Assembly: GCF_014837055.1 (NCBI RefSeq)
Contig: NZ_JACSPQ010000019.1
Span: 124,001 to 188,000 of the forward strand
DNA from: Phocaeicola faecium
GTDB taxonomy: Bacteria; Bacteroidota; Bacteroidia; Bacteroidales; Bacteroidaceae
Direction of reading: 5' to 3'
Length of the DNA: 64,000 nt
This document shows, one piece after another, positions 7,692 to 16,755 of the stretch. The position numbers and the translations under genes were made by a program. The number at the start of each line of letters is the position of its first letter. Position 1 is the first letter of the stretch. The notes under the pieces are model-generated. The model was not told the DNA's origin. It saw nothing but the letters and a program-made list of their open reading frames with translations, and searched no databases.

Positions 7692-9881
7692 ATGTCAGAG
7701 TTAAGATTTAATATGGTGGAAAAGGCATTCCGGGCAAAGCCTTTGGAGATAGCCGTTCCGTCGGAGCGTCCGGCCGAGTATTTCGGCAAGTATGTGTTCA
7801 ACCGCGAAAAAATGTTCAAATACCTGCCTGCGCCGGTTTATGCACGGCTGGCAGACGCGATGGACAACGGCGCGGCGCTCGACCGCGAGGTGGCCGACCA
7901 AGTGGCGGAGGGCATGAAGCGCTGGGCGATGGAGCTGGGCGTGACCCACTATACGCACTGGTTCCAGCCCCTGACGGAAGGCACGGCGGAAAAGCACGAT
8001 GCCTTTATAGAGCATGACGGCAAGGGGGGCATGTTGGAAGAGTTTTCAGGGAAGCTGCTGGTGCAGCAGGAGCCTGATGCTTCTTCTTTCCCCAACGGCG
8101 GGATACGGAACACGTTCGAGGCACGCGGATACAGCGCGTGGGACCCCTCGTCGCCCGTGTTCGTGGTAGACGACACGCTCTGCATCCCCACGGTGTTCAT
8201 AGCCTATACGGGCGAATCGCTGGATTACAAGGCGCCGCTGCTCAAGGCGCTGAGCGCGGTAAACAAGGCGGCGGTGGAGGTTTGCCATTACTTCGACCCG
8301 GAGGTGAAGAAGGTGATGGCGTACTTGGGATGGGAACAGGAGTATTTCCTTGTCGATGCCGGACTGTATGCGGCGCGTCCCGACTTGCTGCTGACGGGGC
8401 GTACGCTGATGGGACACGAGGCTTCGAAGAACCAGCAGCTGGAAGACCATTACTTCGGCGCCATCCCCACCCGCGTGGCGGCTTTCATGAAAGACTTGGA
8501 GATACAGGCGCTTGAGCTGGGCATCCCGGTGAAGACGCGCCATAACGAGGTGGCGCCGAACCAGTTCGAGCTGGCGCCGATATTCGAGGAGTGTAACCTT
8601 GCCGTCGACCATAACATGCTGCTCATGTCGCTCATGCGCAAGGTGGCACGCACGCACGGTTTCCGCGTGTTGCTGCACGAGAAGCCGTTCAAGGGCGTGA
8701 ACGGTTCGGGCAAACACAACAACTGGTCGCTGGGGACGGATACGGGCGTGCTGCTGATGGCTCCGGGAAAAACGGCAGAGGAGAACCTGCGTTTCATCAC
8801 GTTCGTGGTCAACACGCTGATGGCGGTTTACCGTCATAACGGCTTGCTGAAAGCGTCTATCATGAGCGCTACCAACGCACACCGCTTGGGGGCGAACGAA
8901 GCGCCTCCCGCCATCATCTCTTCGTTCTTGGGAAAACAGTTGAGCAAGGTGCTCGACCACATGGAGGAAAGTTCTACTGACGAGCTGGTCTCGCTGGGAG
9001 GAAAACACGGCATGAAGCTGGACATTCCGCAGATTCCCGAATTGCTGATCGACAACACCGACCGTAACCGCACCTCGCCCTTCGCCTTTACCGGCAACCG
9101 CTTCGAGTTCCGTGCGGTGGGCTCGGAGGCAAACTGCGCCAGTGCGATGATAGCCCTGAACGCGGCGGTGGCGGAACAGCTCGTGGAATTCAAGAAAGAG
9201 GTAGACGGACTGGTGGAAAAGGGTGAGCCCAAGATATCGGCTATCATCCAAGTAATCCGTAAGTACATCAAGGAGTGTAAGCCCATCCGCTTCGACGGGA
9301 ACGGTTACAGCGAAGAATGGAAGGCAGAGGCTGCACGCCGCGGACTGGACTGCGAGACGAGTTGTCCGCTCATCTTCGACCGCTACCTTACGCCGGAAAG
9401 CATCCGCATGTTCGAGTCGACCGGGGTAATGACGCAGAAGGAGCTGGAAGCCCGCAACGAAGTGAAGTGGGAAACTTACACGAAGAAGATCCAGATAGAG
9501 GCGCGCGTGTTGGGCGACTTGGTGATGAACCACATCGTCCCCGTGGCTACCGAATATCAGACGAAGCTGATCGATAACGTGTATAAGATGAAATCCGTCT
9601 TTGCGGAAGAGGAAGCCCGCACGCTTTCTGCCGAGAACATGGCAATCATCCGCAAGATAGCCGAACATGCCACTTACATAAAAGAACACGTGGACGCAAT
9701 GGTGGAAGCCCGCAAGGTGGCAAACAAGATAGCCTCCGAGCGCGAAAAGGCCATCGCTTACCACGACACGATAGCGCCCATGCTGGAGGAGATACGTTAC
9801 CACATCGACAAGCTGGAACTCATCGTAGACGACCGCATGTGGACGCTTCCTAAATATCGGGAACTGTTATTCATAAGATAA
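7692..9881 (+). CDS. glnN: Glutamine synthetase type III
   Basis: 729 residues, the length of GSIII rather than the roughly 450-470 residues of GSI. Conserved catalytic stretches are visible: EVAPNQFELAPIFEECN, NGSGKHNNWSLGTDTG and RTSPFAFTGNRFEFRAVGS. It makes glutamine from glutamate, ammonia and ATP in the cytoplasm, and is the main ammonium-assimilating synthetase type in Bacteroides. Last gene of the barrel-PII-Amt-GlnN operon, with a strong intrinsic terminator 43 bp after the stop. The long antisense frames over this gene are composition artefacts. Confidence 0.97.
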   Translation: MSELRFNMVEKAFRAKPLEIAVPSERPAEYFGKYVFNREKMFKYLPAPVYARLADAMDNGAALDREVADQVAEGMKRWAMELGVTHYTHWFQPLTEGTAEKHDAFIEHDGKGGMLEEFSGKLLVQQEPDASSFPNGGIRNTFEARGYSAWDPSSPVFVVDDTLCIPTVFIAYTGESLDYKAPLLKALSAVNKAAVEVCHYFDPEVKKVMAYLGWEQEYFLVDAGLYAARPDLLLTGRTLMGHEASKNQQLEDHYFGAIPTRVAAFMKDLEIQALELGIPVKTRHNEVAPNQFELAPIFEECNLAVDHNMLLMSLMRKVARTHGFRVLLHEKPFKGVNGSGKHNNWSLGTDTGVLLMAPGKTAEENLRFITFVVNTLMAVYRHNGLLKASIMSATNAHRLGANEAPPAIISSFLGKQLSKVLDHMEESSTDELVSLGGKHGMKLDIPQIPELLIDNTDRNRTSPFAFTGNRFEFRAVGSEANCASAMIALNAAVAEQLVEFKKEVDGLVEKGEPKISAIIQVIRKYIKECKPIRFDGNGYSEEWKAEAARRGLDCETSCPLIFDRYLTPESIRMFESTGVMTQKELEARNEVKWETYTKKIQIEARVLGDLVMNHIVPVATEYQTKLIDNVYKMKSVFAEEEARTLSAENMAIIRKIAEHATYIKEHVDAMVEARKVANKIASEREKAIAYHDTIAPMLEEIRYHIDKLELIVDDRMWTLPKYRELLFIR

Positions 9882-9923
9882 GCGCGAAACGACCTCTGAT
9901 TTTTTATTGGATGTTTGATGAGG

Positions 9924-9955
9924 GCCGGGCTGTTGTTGAAACAGTCCGGCTTTTT
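9924..9955 (+). terminator. Intrinsic terminator of the nitrogen operon
   Basis: Ten-base arms GCCGGGCTGT (9924-9933) and ACAGTCCGGC (9941-9950), with one G-T pair and a 7-base loop, followed by TTTTT. Placed 43 bp after the glnN stop. Confidence 0.9.
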
Positions 9956-9966
9956 CGTCGGTGCAG

Positions 9967-10062
9967 GGCTGAAAAACGCTACCGTTAGTGCAGCTTGACG
10001 CAAGCGGATGAACCGTCCGGTTCTATTCGGAGTGTCGTCCTTCTTTCCGAATAGAAATTTTC
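9967..10062 (+). repeat. Dispersed intergenic repeat, copy B
   Basis: Contains GGCTGAAAAACGCTACCGTTAG, whose second half ACGCTACCGTTAG (9976-9988) also occurs in copy D. It then has GCGGATGAACCG and an inverted pair TTCTATTCGGA (10021-10031) / TCCGAATAGAA (10046-10056). The element sits between the convergent glnN and sulfatase genes and uses the same words as copies A, C, D and E. Confidence 0.5.
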
Positions 10063-10089
10063 CGGCTCTTTTCCCGGTTTTTTTTATTG

Positions 10090-11910
10090 CTATCTGTTGC
10101 CTAAATCGTCGTACGAACTTTGCAGGATGGCTTTCCCCAAATCCATTCTCCGGCTGTTTGGGGCAGGAGAGTCTACAAGCGTTTTGCCCGAATTGTTATC
10201 CACCTGCGTAACTCCCGTGCTGTCGCAAAAAGCAAAGCCGTTATTGTAAGTGTAGTAAGCGAACGGGTAGACATATTCTTCGCCCAAAACGTTCCGGCTG
10301 AAGTTAAATTCGCTGTGGTCGATGCCGAGCTGTCCTAACAGCGTGGCTGCCATGTCGGTCTGGTTCATCAGCTTGTCGACAACCATCGGCTGTTTCACCG
10401 CTCCGCCTAACCAAATCATCGGCACGTGATGAACGCGCGGACTGTTGTTCGGCTCGTCGAGCGGGTAGTGGAATCCGTGGTCGGGCAGGCAGATGACGAG
10501 CAAATTCTTCCATTGCGGAAGTTGTTTCAGCCTGTCGATGAATTTCCCCAAGCAGTCGTCGGTGAATGCAAAGGCATTCAGAATCTTGTCGTCCAGCCGG
10601 TGATAGGGCACATCAAAAGGCTCGTGGCTGCTCAGCGTAAGGAAAGCCGTGTGCCAAAGGCCGTCTGCGGGACGCTTCTTTATCTCGTTATACAGATACT
10701 CGAACGTGATGTCATCGTTCACTCCCCACGGGTTCTTGCGCTCGCTCATGCTGAAATCCACATCTGCCGTAAGGCGTTGGTAACCACTTCCCAGCAGATA
10801 ACTCTTCATGTTGGTGAAATTGATGTCTCCGCCGTATAAGAAATCGGTGGCATAGCCTTCCTTCACCAATTTCCCCGCAATGGAGGGAAGCGTGCGGCTC
10901 TTTGCCGGAATCTTCATGACCGACAGGGTAGGGAATCCCTGATATCCGCTAAACGTACAAACCGTCCCCCGGTCGGTGCGGAAACTGTTGGCGTAACAAT
11001 TCGTGAAAAACACGCCTTCCTTCGCCAAGCGTTCCATGTTCGGACTCACTCCCGGCTCTCCGCCCAGCGGTTCCACGAACACGCCCCCGTATCCTTCCAT
11101 CAGGATAATCAGGATGTTGGGGCGCTTGGTGTTCAGCAGCTCCACAACGGTTTTCCCTCCCGTAGGATACAGCCCGTTGAAAAGCGAGCGGCGTTTCGCC
11201 TCGTCGAAGAAATCAAACTCTTTGGCGTAATCCTCGGTTTTGCTTGCCGAAGCTATCAGGCTGAATGCCGGATTCACAGCCGAATGGTTCAGAAACTCAT
11301 CGTTGCAGAAATACACCTGTCCGATGTTTGACGTCGATTCGGTCACGCCTCCCCGGATCACGATAAACAGCAATCCGCCGAGCAGTATCCACCCCACGCT
11401 GCCCGCCACACGGCGCTTGGTTCCGGCAAGTACCGCAGGCGTCAGTCTGTAAAGCCCCCATGCCGCCAAGATGGAGAGTACCAATACGCACAGGAGGCGG
11501 AAAATAACGAAACCTGCCGACACGCTTGCCAGTACATTCTTCGGAGAATCGAGATACAGGAAGACGGAAGCATCGAGCTTGAACCCCCAAAAAGGATAAA
11601 TCGACATGTCGCCTATGAATATGATTGTAACCAGCAAGGCGATAACCGCATAATATCCTGCCAGAACCGCCCGCAGCGGAAACCGCTTAAACCAGATGCT
11701 GGCCAGAATCGCCAGCCACGGGACGACCGTCAGATAGCCCGCCGTGGCCGCATCGAGCGTGAATCCGTGGAGCATGACCCTCCCGTAATCGGCAAGCGGA
11801 ACGCCTTTTGCCACCGAGCCGTTATAGAGCATGAACAATGGTTTCTGGATAAGGAAATAGCCCAATACTGCAGCAAAAAAGGCTGCCAAGTAAGCTGTTC
11901 TTTTTTTCAT
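10090..11910 (-). CDS. LTA synthase-like membrane sulfatase / phosphotransferase
   Basis: 606 residues. Five N-terminal membrane helices (about residues 1-190) are followed by an extracytoplasmic alkaline-phosphatase/sulfatase-fold domain. Visible active-site elements are the metal-binding start ILIILMEGYGG, the nucleophile region SFRTDRGTVCTFSGY and LPDHGFHYP. This layout is that of the LtaS/OpgB/EptA superfamily. In Bacteroidetes, which have no lipoteichoic acid, such proteins are expected to transfer phosphoethanolamine or a related group onto lipids or glycans. The exact substrate is not known. Single gene, convergent with the nitrogen operon. Confidence 0.82.
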   Translation of the reverse strand: MKKRTAYLAAFFAAVLGYFLIQKPLFMLYNGSVAKGVPLADYGRVMLHGFTLDAATAGYLTVVPWLAILASIWFKRFPLRAVLAGYYAVIALLVTIIFIGDMSIYPFWGFKLDASVFLYLDSPKNVLASVSAGFVIFRLLCVLVLSILAAWGLYRLTPAVLAGTKRRVAGSVGWILLGGLLFIVIRGGVTESTSNIGQVYFCNDEFLNHSAVNPAFSLIASASKTEDYAKEFDFFDEAKRRSLFNGLYPTGGKTVVELLNTKRPNILIILMEGYGGVFVEPLGGEPGVSPNMERLAKEGVFFTNCYANSFRTDRGTVCTFSGYQGFPTLSVMKIPAKSRTLPSIAGKLVKEGYATDFLYGGDINFTNMKSYLLGSGYQRLTADVDFSMSERKNPWGVNDDITFEYLYNEIKKRPADGLWHTAFLTLSSHEPFDVPYHRLDDKILNAFAFTDDCLGKFIDRLKQLPQWKNLLVICLPDHGFHYPLDEPNNSPRVHHVPMIWLGGAVKQPMVVDKLMNQTDMAATLLGQLGIDHSEFNFSRNVLGEEYVYPFAYYTYNNGFAFCDSTGVTQVDNNSGKTLVDSPAPNSRRMDLGKAILQSSYDDLGNR

Positions 11911-11968
11911 AAGTGTAGTAAAAGTAAGTGTTTCTATGTCTGGATGGGAAGACTGCCGGTGGATTCTG

Positions 11969-12592
11969 TCACTTCCGTCCGAAGTCCGCCGGAATTTCCC
12001 CCCACCGTTCTGTTTCCCATTTCAGCAATGGCGTAGAGTAAGTGTTTTCCTTCAGCCACTTCTCGGCACGTTCTATCAATCCGAAAAGCGCTTCGGTGCG
12101 GGCGGTGCGTTCGAGCTTCGTCTTGCATTTCTTCTGCTTCACCCACGCCAGCGCGTTGCGGCTGTCTGAGTAAACGGGCATCGCCGAGTGTTTCTGCTTC
12201 AGCAGCGCCAGCGCATGGACGATGGCAAGAAACTCGCCGACGTTGTTCGTGCCGTATACCGGACCGAAGCGGAATATTTCCTGCCCTGTGAGCAAATATA
12301 CCCCACGGTATTCCATCGCCCCCGGATTCCCGCTGCACGCCGCGTCTACCGCCAGACAATTCATGTCGAAGCCTTCGGGCAACGCCGTGACCGGTTTCCC
12401 GCCCCCCTTCTTTTCGCCGGACAGGTAGAGGTGAGCCGGCATCTCCAGCGCCCGTTCCGCCTCTTCGCGCGTGTCGAACGACTTGAACAGCGCCCCCTTG
12501 TAATTCTTTATCTGCAGCTGGCAGTCCGTCCACGACGTGTAGACACCCGGATTCACCCCCTTCCACACCACATAATACTTCTGTTTGCCCAT
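11969..12592 (-). CDS. rnhA: Ribonuclease H1 with N-terminal viroplasmin-type domain
   Basis: From the ATG at 12592 the protein begins MGKQKYYVVWKGVNPGVYTS, the hybrid-binding domain of eukaryote-like RNase H1. An RNase H domain follows with its acidic catalytic residues: AVDAACSGNPG (Asp), TNNVGEFLAI (Glu), VYSDSRNAL (Asp) and a final Asp in IPADFGRK. An upstream in-frame ATG at 12637 would add 15 hydrophobic residues (MLPFLIFVFFFGKAY), which is unlike the family, so the internal start is preferred. It degrades RNA in RNA-DNA hybrids in the cytoplasm. It lies between the sulfatase and argS, all on the minus strand. Confidence 0.9.
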   Translation of the reverse strand: MGKQKYYVVWKGVNPGVYTSWTDCQLQIKNYKGALFKSFDTREEAERALEMPAHLYLSGEKKGGGKPVTALPEGFDMNCLAVDAACSGNPGAMEYRGVYLLTGQEIFRFGPVYGTNNVGEFLAIVHALALLKQKHSAMPVYSDSRNALAWVKQKKCKTKLERTARTEALFGLIERAEKWLKENTYSTPLLKWETERWGEIPADFGRK

Positions 12593-12692
12593 ATAAGCCT
12601 TTCCGAAGAAAAAAACGAAGATTAAGAACGGAAGCAAGCCCTGCGGAGCCGTCCCCGTCCTTAACCTTTAACCCTTCATAAATAAATGAATC

Positions 12693-14486
12693 TTACATTC
12701 TCTCAGGCACTTCGATGCCCAGCAGCCCCATGGCCAGCTTCACAATCTTGCCCACATTGCAGCTCAGCGCAAGGCGGAACACCTTCAGCGCCTCGTTTTC
12801 CTCGCGCAAGATGCTGAAGTCATGGTAGAACTGGTTATACTCCTTCACCAAGTCGTAAGCATAGTTGGCAAGGATAGACGGGTTATAATCCGTGCCCGCC
12901 TGCCGCACCACCTCAGGGAAGTCGGCCAGCAGCTGCACCAGCCCTTCCTCCTTCGTGCTCAGTTCCACACCTGCGGGGACAACCTCCGGCACGGCGATGT
13001 CGCTTTCGCCCGCCTTGCGCAGGATAGAGCGGATCCGGGCATACGTGTACTGGATGAAAGGCCCCGTGTTCCCGTTGAAGTCGATCGACTCTTTGGGGTT
13101 GAAAGTCATGTTCTTGCGCGCGTCCACCTTCAGGATGAAATACTTCAGCGCTCCCAGCCCCACGATGCGGGCAATGTCGTCCGCCTCTGCCTGAGTCAGG
13201 CCGTCCAGCTTGCCCAGTTCGCTGCTCGTCTCCTTCGCCGTGTCGATCATCGCCTCCATCAGGTCGTCGGCATCCACCACCGTACCCTCGCGGCTCTTCA
13301 TCTTGCCTTCGGGCAGCTCCACCATCCCGTAAGAGAAGTGCACCAAGTCTTTCCCCCACTCGAAACCCAACTTGTCGAGCAGGATAGACAATACCTGGAA
13401 GTGGTAGTTCTGCTCGTTTCCCACCACGTAAATCATCTTGTCGATGGGATAATCGGCAAAACGCTGCTCGGCTGTGCCGATGTCCTGCGTCATATATACC
13501 GAAGTGCCGTCGGCCCGGAGCAGCAACTTCTGGTCAAGCCCCTCGGCGGTGAGGTCGGCCCACACCGAGCCGTCGTCCTTGCGGTAGAACAAGCCCTTTT
13601 CCAAGCCTTCCAATACCTTCTTCTTTCCTTCCAGATACGTGTCCGATTCATAATACACCTTGTCGAAACTCACCCCCATCATGCGGTACGTCTCGTCGAA
13701 CCCGGCATACACCCATCCGTTCATCCTGCTCCATAGCGCGCGCACCTCGGGGTCGCCCGCCTCCCATTTGCGCAGCATCCCGCGCGCCTCCTGCATCAGC
13801 GGTGCCTGCGCTTCGGCTTCCTCCTTGCTCATGCCCTTTTCCATCAGCCCGGCCACCTCCGCCTTGTAATGCTTGTCGAAGGCCACGTAATAATCGCCCA
13901 CCAAGTGGTCACCCTTCTTGCCCGACGATTCCGGCGTCTCACCGCCGCCATACTTCAGCCACGCCAGCATCGACTTGCAGATGTGTATTCCCCTGTCGTT
14001 TACGATGTTCGTTTTCACCACCCTGTATCCGTTCGCCTCCATGATGTTTGCCAGCGCGCATCCCAGCAGGTTGTTACGCACATGCCCCAGGTGTAGCGGC
14101 TTGTTGGTGTTGGGCGACGAATACTCAATCATCACCAGCGGGGCCTGCGCTTCGGGCTTCCTTATCCCCCACGCGCTGTCCGCATGGATGCGGTTTAGCA
14201 TATCCACCCACACGGCGGATGCGATGGTGAGGTTCAAGAACCCCTTAATCACGTTATACGCTGCAATGGCCGGTTCGTTCCTCTCCAGATACGCGCCAAT
14301 CTCCGCCGCAGTCTGTTCGGGCGCTTTCTTCGATGCTTTCAGAAACGGGAACACCACCAGCGTAAGGTGTCCCTCAAACTCTTTCTTGGTTTTTTGCAAC
14401 TGTACCGTCCGGGCAGGTACATCTGCCCCATACAGTTCCTTCACGCCCTTCAGGACGGATTCGGTCAGCTTGTCTTCTATCTTCAT
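12693..14486 (-). CDS. argS: Arginyl-tRNA synthetase
   Basis: 597 residues, a normal length for class I ArgRS. The HIGH signature appears as HLGHVRNNLLG inside SSPNTNKPLHLGHVRN, and the KMSKS-loop equivalent as GKMKSREGT. An N-terminal tRNA-binding domain and the C-terminal anticodon-binding domain (SILANYAYDLVKEYNQFYHD) are both complete. It charges tRNA-Arg in the cytoplasm. The coding strand is C/G-rich, which produces long false frames on the opposite strand. Confidence 0.97.
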   Translation of the reverse strand: MKIEDKLTESVLKGVKELYGADVPARTVQLQKTKKEFEGHLTLVVFPFLKASKKAPEQTAAEIGAYLERNEPAIAAYNVIKGFLNLTIASAVWVDMLNRIHADSAWGIRKPEAQAPLVMIEYSSPNTNKPLHLGHVRNNLLGCALANIMEANGYRVVKTNIVNDRGIHICKSMLAWLKYGGGETPESSGKKGDHLVGDYYVAFDKHYKAEVAGLMEKGMSKEEAEAQAPLMQEARGMLRKWEAGDPEVRALWSRMNGWVYAGFDETYRMMGVSFDKVYYESDTYLEGKKKVLEGLEKGLFYRKDDGSVWADLTAEGLDQKLLLRADGTSVYMTQDIGTAEQRFADYPIDKMIYVVGNEQNYHFQVLSILLDKLGFEWGKDLVHFSYGMVELPEGKMKSREGTVVDADDLMEAMIDTAKETSSELGKLDGLTQAEADDIARIVGLGALKYFILKVDARKNMTFNPKESIDFNGNTGPFIQYTYARIRSILRKAGESDIAVPEVVPAGVELSTKEEGLVQLLADFPEVVRQAGTDYNPSILANYAYDLVKEYNQFYHDFSILREENEALKVFRLALSCNVGKIVKLAMGLLGIEVPERM

Positions 14487-14554
14487 GCGTTGTTTATATG
14501 TGTGTAGTTATTGATTTGCGTGTAACAGTCTGCCTTTCGGCTTTCGATTATCTG

Positions 14555-14562
14555 CAAAGGTA
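14555..14562 (-). promoter_or_regulatory. Likely -7 element of argS promoter
   Basis: On the minus strand this reads TACCTTTG, matching the Bacteroides TAnnTTTG -7 box, about 70 bases before the argS ATG at 14486. No convincing -33 TTTG at the standard distance. Confidence 0.45.
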
Positions 14563-14690
14563 CAAATTACTATGATTACAAGCCTGCTTCGGCTTCTATT
14601 TTTTTATTCTGTTGTCTGTCCGGCTCTTTTTGTGGAGAATACGGACACTCTTTTTAGCCAGTTTAGGGAGCTTTTTTAACCAATTTTGTA

Positions 14691-14698
14691 TATATTTG
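14691..14698 (+). promoter_or_regulatory. Likely -7 element for the metallophosphoesterase gene
   Basis: TATATTTG, 31 bases before the ATG at 14730, matching the Bacteroides -7 box. Upstream DNA is AT-rich and the -33 match is weak. Confidence 0.5.
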
Positions 14699-14729
14699 CC
14701 GCATAACCCTCTTAATCAAGCGTATTTGT

Positions 14730-16400
14730 ATGAATATCCGCCTATTACTTTTCGCCTGTTTATTCCTTTTTGATTCTTTCGCCGCCTCTGCGCAAAAAAT
14801 AGCTTTCATATCCGATGCGCATATCCAAAACATAGAAGATTATCCCGAACTCATCCGCTCTATGGAGGCGCAAGTACAGTCTACCCGTCTGTTCAACGAA
14901 AATTATTTTGCTTTGCTTGCGGCGCTTAACGATGTTGCTCAACGGAATATTTCATTGGTGGTGCTGCCGGGCGACCTGACCGATAACGGACAATTTATCA
15001 ACCAAGAGAAAATAAATCAGATACTGACCGACTACACGAAGCGGTACGGAATGAAGTTTTTTGTAACGACCGGAAACCACGACCCTGCACTTCCTTTCGG
15101 TATGGAACAGGCGGGGCATGATTTCCTGAAAGCAGACGGAAGCCGGAATACATTGACCAACCGGTGTGCCGGTTACGAACAGGAAATGGCATGTTATTCT
15201 CGGTTCGGATTTTATCCTCAGCCTGAATATCTTTATTGGGAGAGTCCTTTTACCTCGTATGTTTACGAAAATTATGCGTATGATACAGCCAAGCGAGAAG
15301 GTGGTTTTGAGAACAGACACTATGTGTTGTGTGATTCGCTGACGGCAACCGATGCCAGCTATTTGGTAGAGCCGGTGGAAGGTATTTGGCTGCTGGCGAT
15401 TGACGCCGGAGTGTATTTGCCTAAAACAGTAAAAAACGGAAAACTAATCTATCAGGGCTCAAGTGTAGGCTACAATAATGTATTGCGGCATAAGCCTTTC
15501 CTGCTGTCGTGGGTGCGGAAAGTGGCATCGGAGGCACGCCGCCTGAATAAAACGCTGATTACTTTTTCACATTATCCGCTGGTTGATTTTAACGACGGCG
15601 CTTCGGAACAGATGGGCAAGGCGTGGGGGAATACGAAGTTCGACTTTCCGCGCGTTCCGACCGAGGAAGTGGGACAGGCTTTTCTTGAAGCGGGAATCCG
15701 TTTCCACATAGCAGGCCACATGCACGTAAACGATACGGGGGTGCTTGAAGGGAGAGACGGAAGTCACCTGTATAACGTACAAGTTCCCTCCATCGCTACT
15801 TACATACCTGCCTATAAAATCGTAACGGCAGAGAGTCGGCAAGAATTTGCGGTGGAAACCGTGGTGTTAGACAGTGTTCCGGGCTTCGACCGTTGTTTCA
15901 GTCTTTACCAAAAAGAACATGAAGCCGACCTCCTGAGAGGAAAAACGCCGATATGGAACGCCGAAGCCCTGAAATCCGCTAATTACCAGACCTTTTGCGA
16001 TGTCCAGTTCCGTGACTTGGTCCGTACGCGCTTCATTCCCAAAGATTTCCCATCCATCGTAAAAGACAGCATTGCGGTGATGAGCGGCGAACAGCTCTTG
16101 GCATACGTTTCAGGAGAACCCTCCGAAGCGAAAACCGCTGCCGGGTGGAACGGTTACGATTTGATAGTCGACCTCTGCCGGTTGCGTTACGCCGACAGAT
16201 TGGCTTTGCGGGATATCCCGTCGGAACGGTTGGCCGCATACGCGCGTTTGTTCGATGCCGTGCGCACGTCGGACATGTCTTCGGAAGTTGTTACCCGATT
16301 GCGGGAGATCGCGGAAATATTCGAACATTTCCTCCACGGAGAACCTTGTGTTAATTTCCGTATCGACTTGGAAGCCGATTCGATAACAGAATGTGAATAA
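14730..16400 (+). CDS. Secreted calcineurin-like metallophosphoesterase
   Basis: 556 residues. A signal peptide (about 1-21, ending AASAQ) is followed by a complete two-metal phosphoesterase core: FISDAHIQN (DxH), LPGDLTDNG (GDxxD), TTGNHDP (GNHD), ITFSHYPL (His) and IAGHMHVND (GHxH). A C-terminal region of about 170 residues has no motif I recognise. It probably acts in the periplasm or at the cell surface on a phosphoester; the substrate is unknown. It is monocistronic, bounded by its own promoter and by repeat copy C. Confidence 0.86.
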   Translation: MNIRLLLFACLFLFDSFAASAQKIAFISDAHIQNIEDYPELIRSMEAQVQSTRLFNENYFALLAALNDVAQRNISLVVLPGDLTDNGQFINQEKINQILTDYTKRYGMKFFVTTGNHDPALPFGMEQAGHDFLKADGSRNTLTNRCAGYEQEMACYSRFGFYPQPEYLYWESPFTSYVYENYAYDTAKREGGFENRHYVLCDSLTATDASYLVEPVEGIWLLAIDAGVYLPKTVKNGKLIYQGSSVGYNNVLRHKPFLLSWVRKVASEARRLNKTLITFSHYPLVDFNDGASEQMGKAWGNTKFDFPRVPTEEVGQAFLEAGIRFHIAGHMHVNDTGVLEGRDGSHLYNVQVPSIATYIPAYKIVTAESRQEFAVETVVLDSVPGFDRCFSLYQKEHEADLLRGKTPIWNAEALKSANYQTFCDVQFRDLVRTRFIPKDFPSIVKDSIAVMSGEQLLAYVSGEPSEAKTAAGWNGYDLIVDLCRLRYADRLALRDIPSERLAAYARLFDAVRTSDMSSEVVTRLREIAEIFEHFLHGEPCVNFRIDLEADSITECE

Positions 16401-16449
16401 GCCTGTTACTTTATTCCGGAATTATTACTGAAACATTTTTCCGTTCCTT

Positions 16450-16541
16450 CGAAAATTCATCCGCATGAACCGTCTCGTCCATGCGGATGAACCAGTGAGT
16501 CCATCCGTTAGTTTTGCCTTGCGCTATGGGATGAATTTTCG
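16450..16541 (-). repeat. Dispersed intergenic repeat, copy C, with 13-bp inverted ends
   Basis: A 92-bp element bounded by perfect inverted ends CGAAAATTCATCC (16450-16462) and GGATGAATTTTCG (16529-16541). It carries internal CATCCGCATGAACCG and CATGCGGATGAACC. On the minus strand the words CCCATAGCGCAAGGCA and TTCATCCGCATGGA align with copies D and E. It lies in the 355-bp gap between the phosphoesterase and sdhC. A short frame over it (16465-16734) is not a gene. Confidence 0.6.
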
Positions 16542-16654
16542 ATGCACTTCCGCTTTAAAAAAATGCAGACAAACCGCCTTTTTTACACATTTATTATATA
16601 TAGCACGTTTATCACGCCTGTTTTATTCACATTACAGAAATTTTTCCTTAATCA

Positions 16655-16686
16655 TTTGTATTATCTATGGAAAACTTCTAATTTTG
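16655..16686 (+). promoter_or_regulatory. Promoter of sdhCAB
   Basis: TTTG at 16655-16658 and TAATTTTG at 16679-16686 with 20 bases between them, a near-perfect Bacteroides promoter. Predicted start about 16,693, leaving a leader of about 60 bases before the sdhC ATG at 16756. Confidence 0.8.
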
Positions 16687-16755
16687 CCCATAATATCGGA
16701 TTTAAAGAAGGCAAATTTTAGTTTTAACAATTAAATAATTTAAATTCAATCATTT

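Noticed and set aside
8046..9803. 585-residue open frame on the minus strand over glnN, and a 304-residue one over amtB (6551-7465)
   Set aside because: They lie entirely antisense to clear genes in G+C-rich DNA, are rich in His, Arg and Val, and show no family motif; they are composition artefacts.
12822..13736. 304-residue plus-strand frame over argS
   Set aside because: Mirror of the argS codons; low-complexity His/Leu/Val content and no start signal.
16465..16734. 89-residue frame upstream of sdhC
   Set aside because: It runs across repeat copy C and the sdhC promoter and has no protein character.
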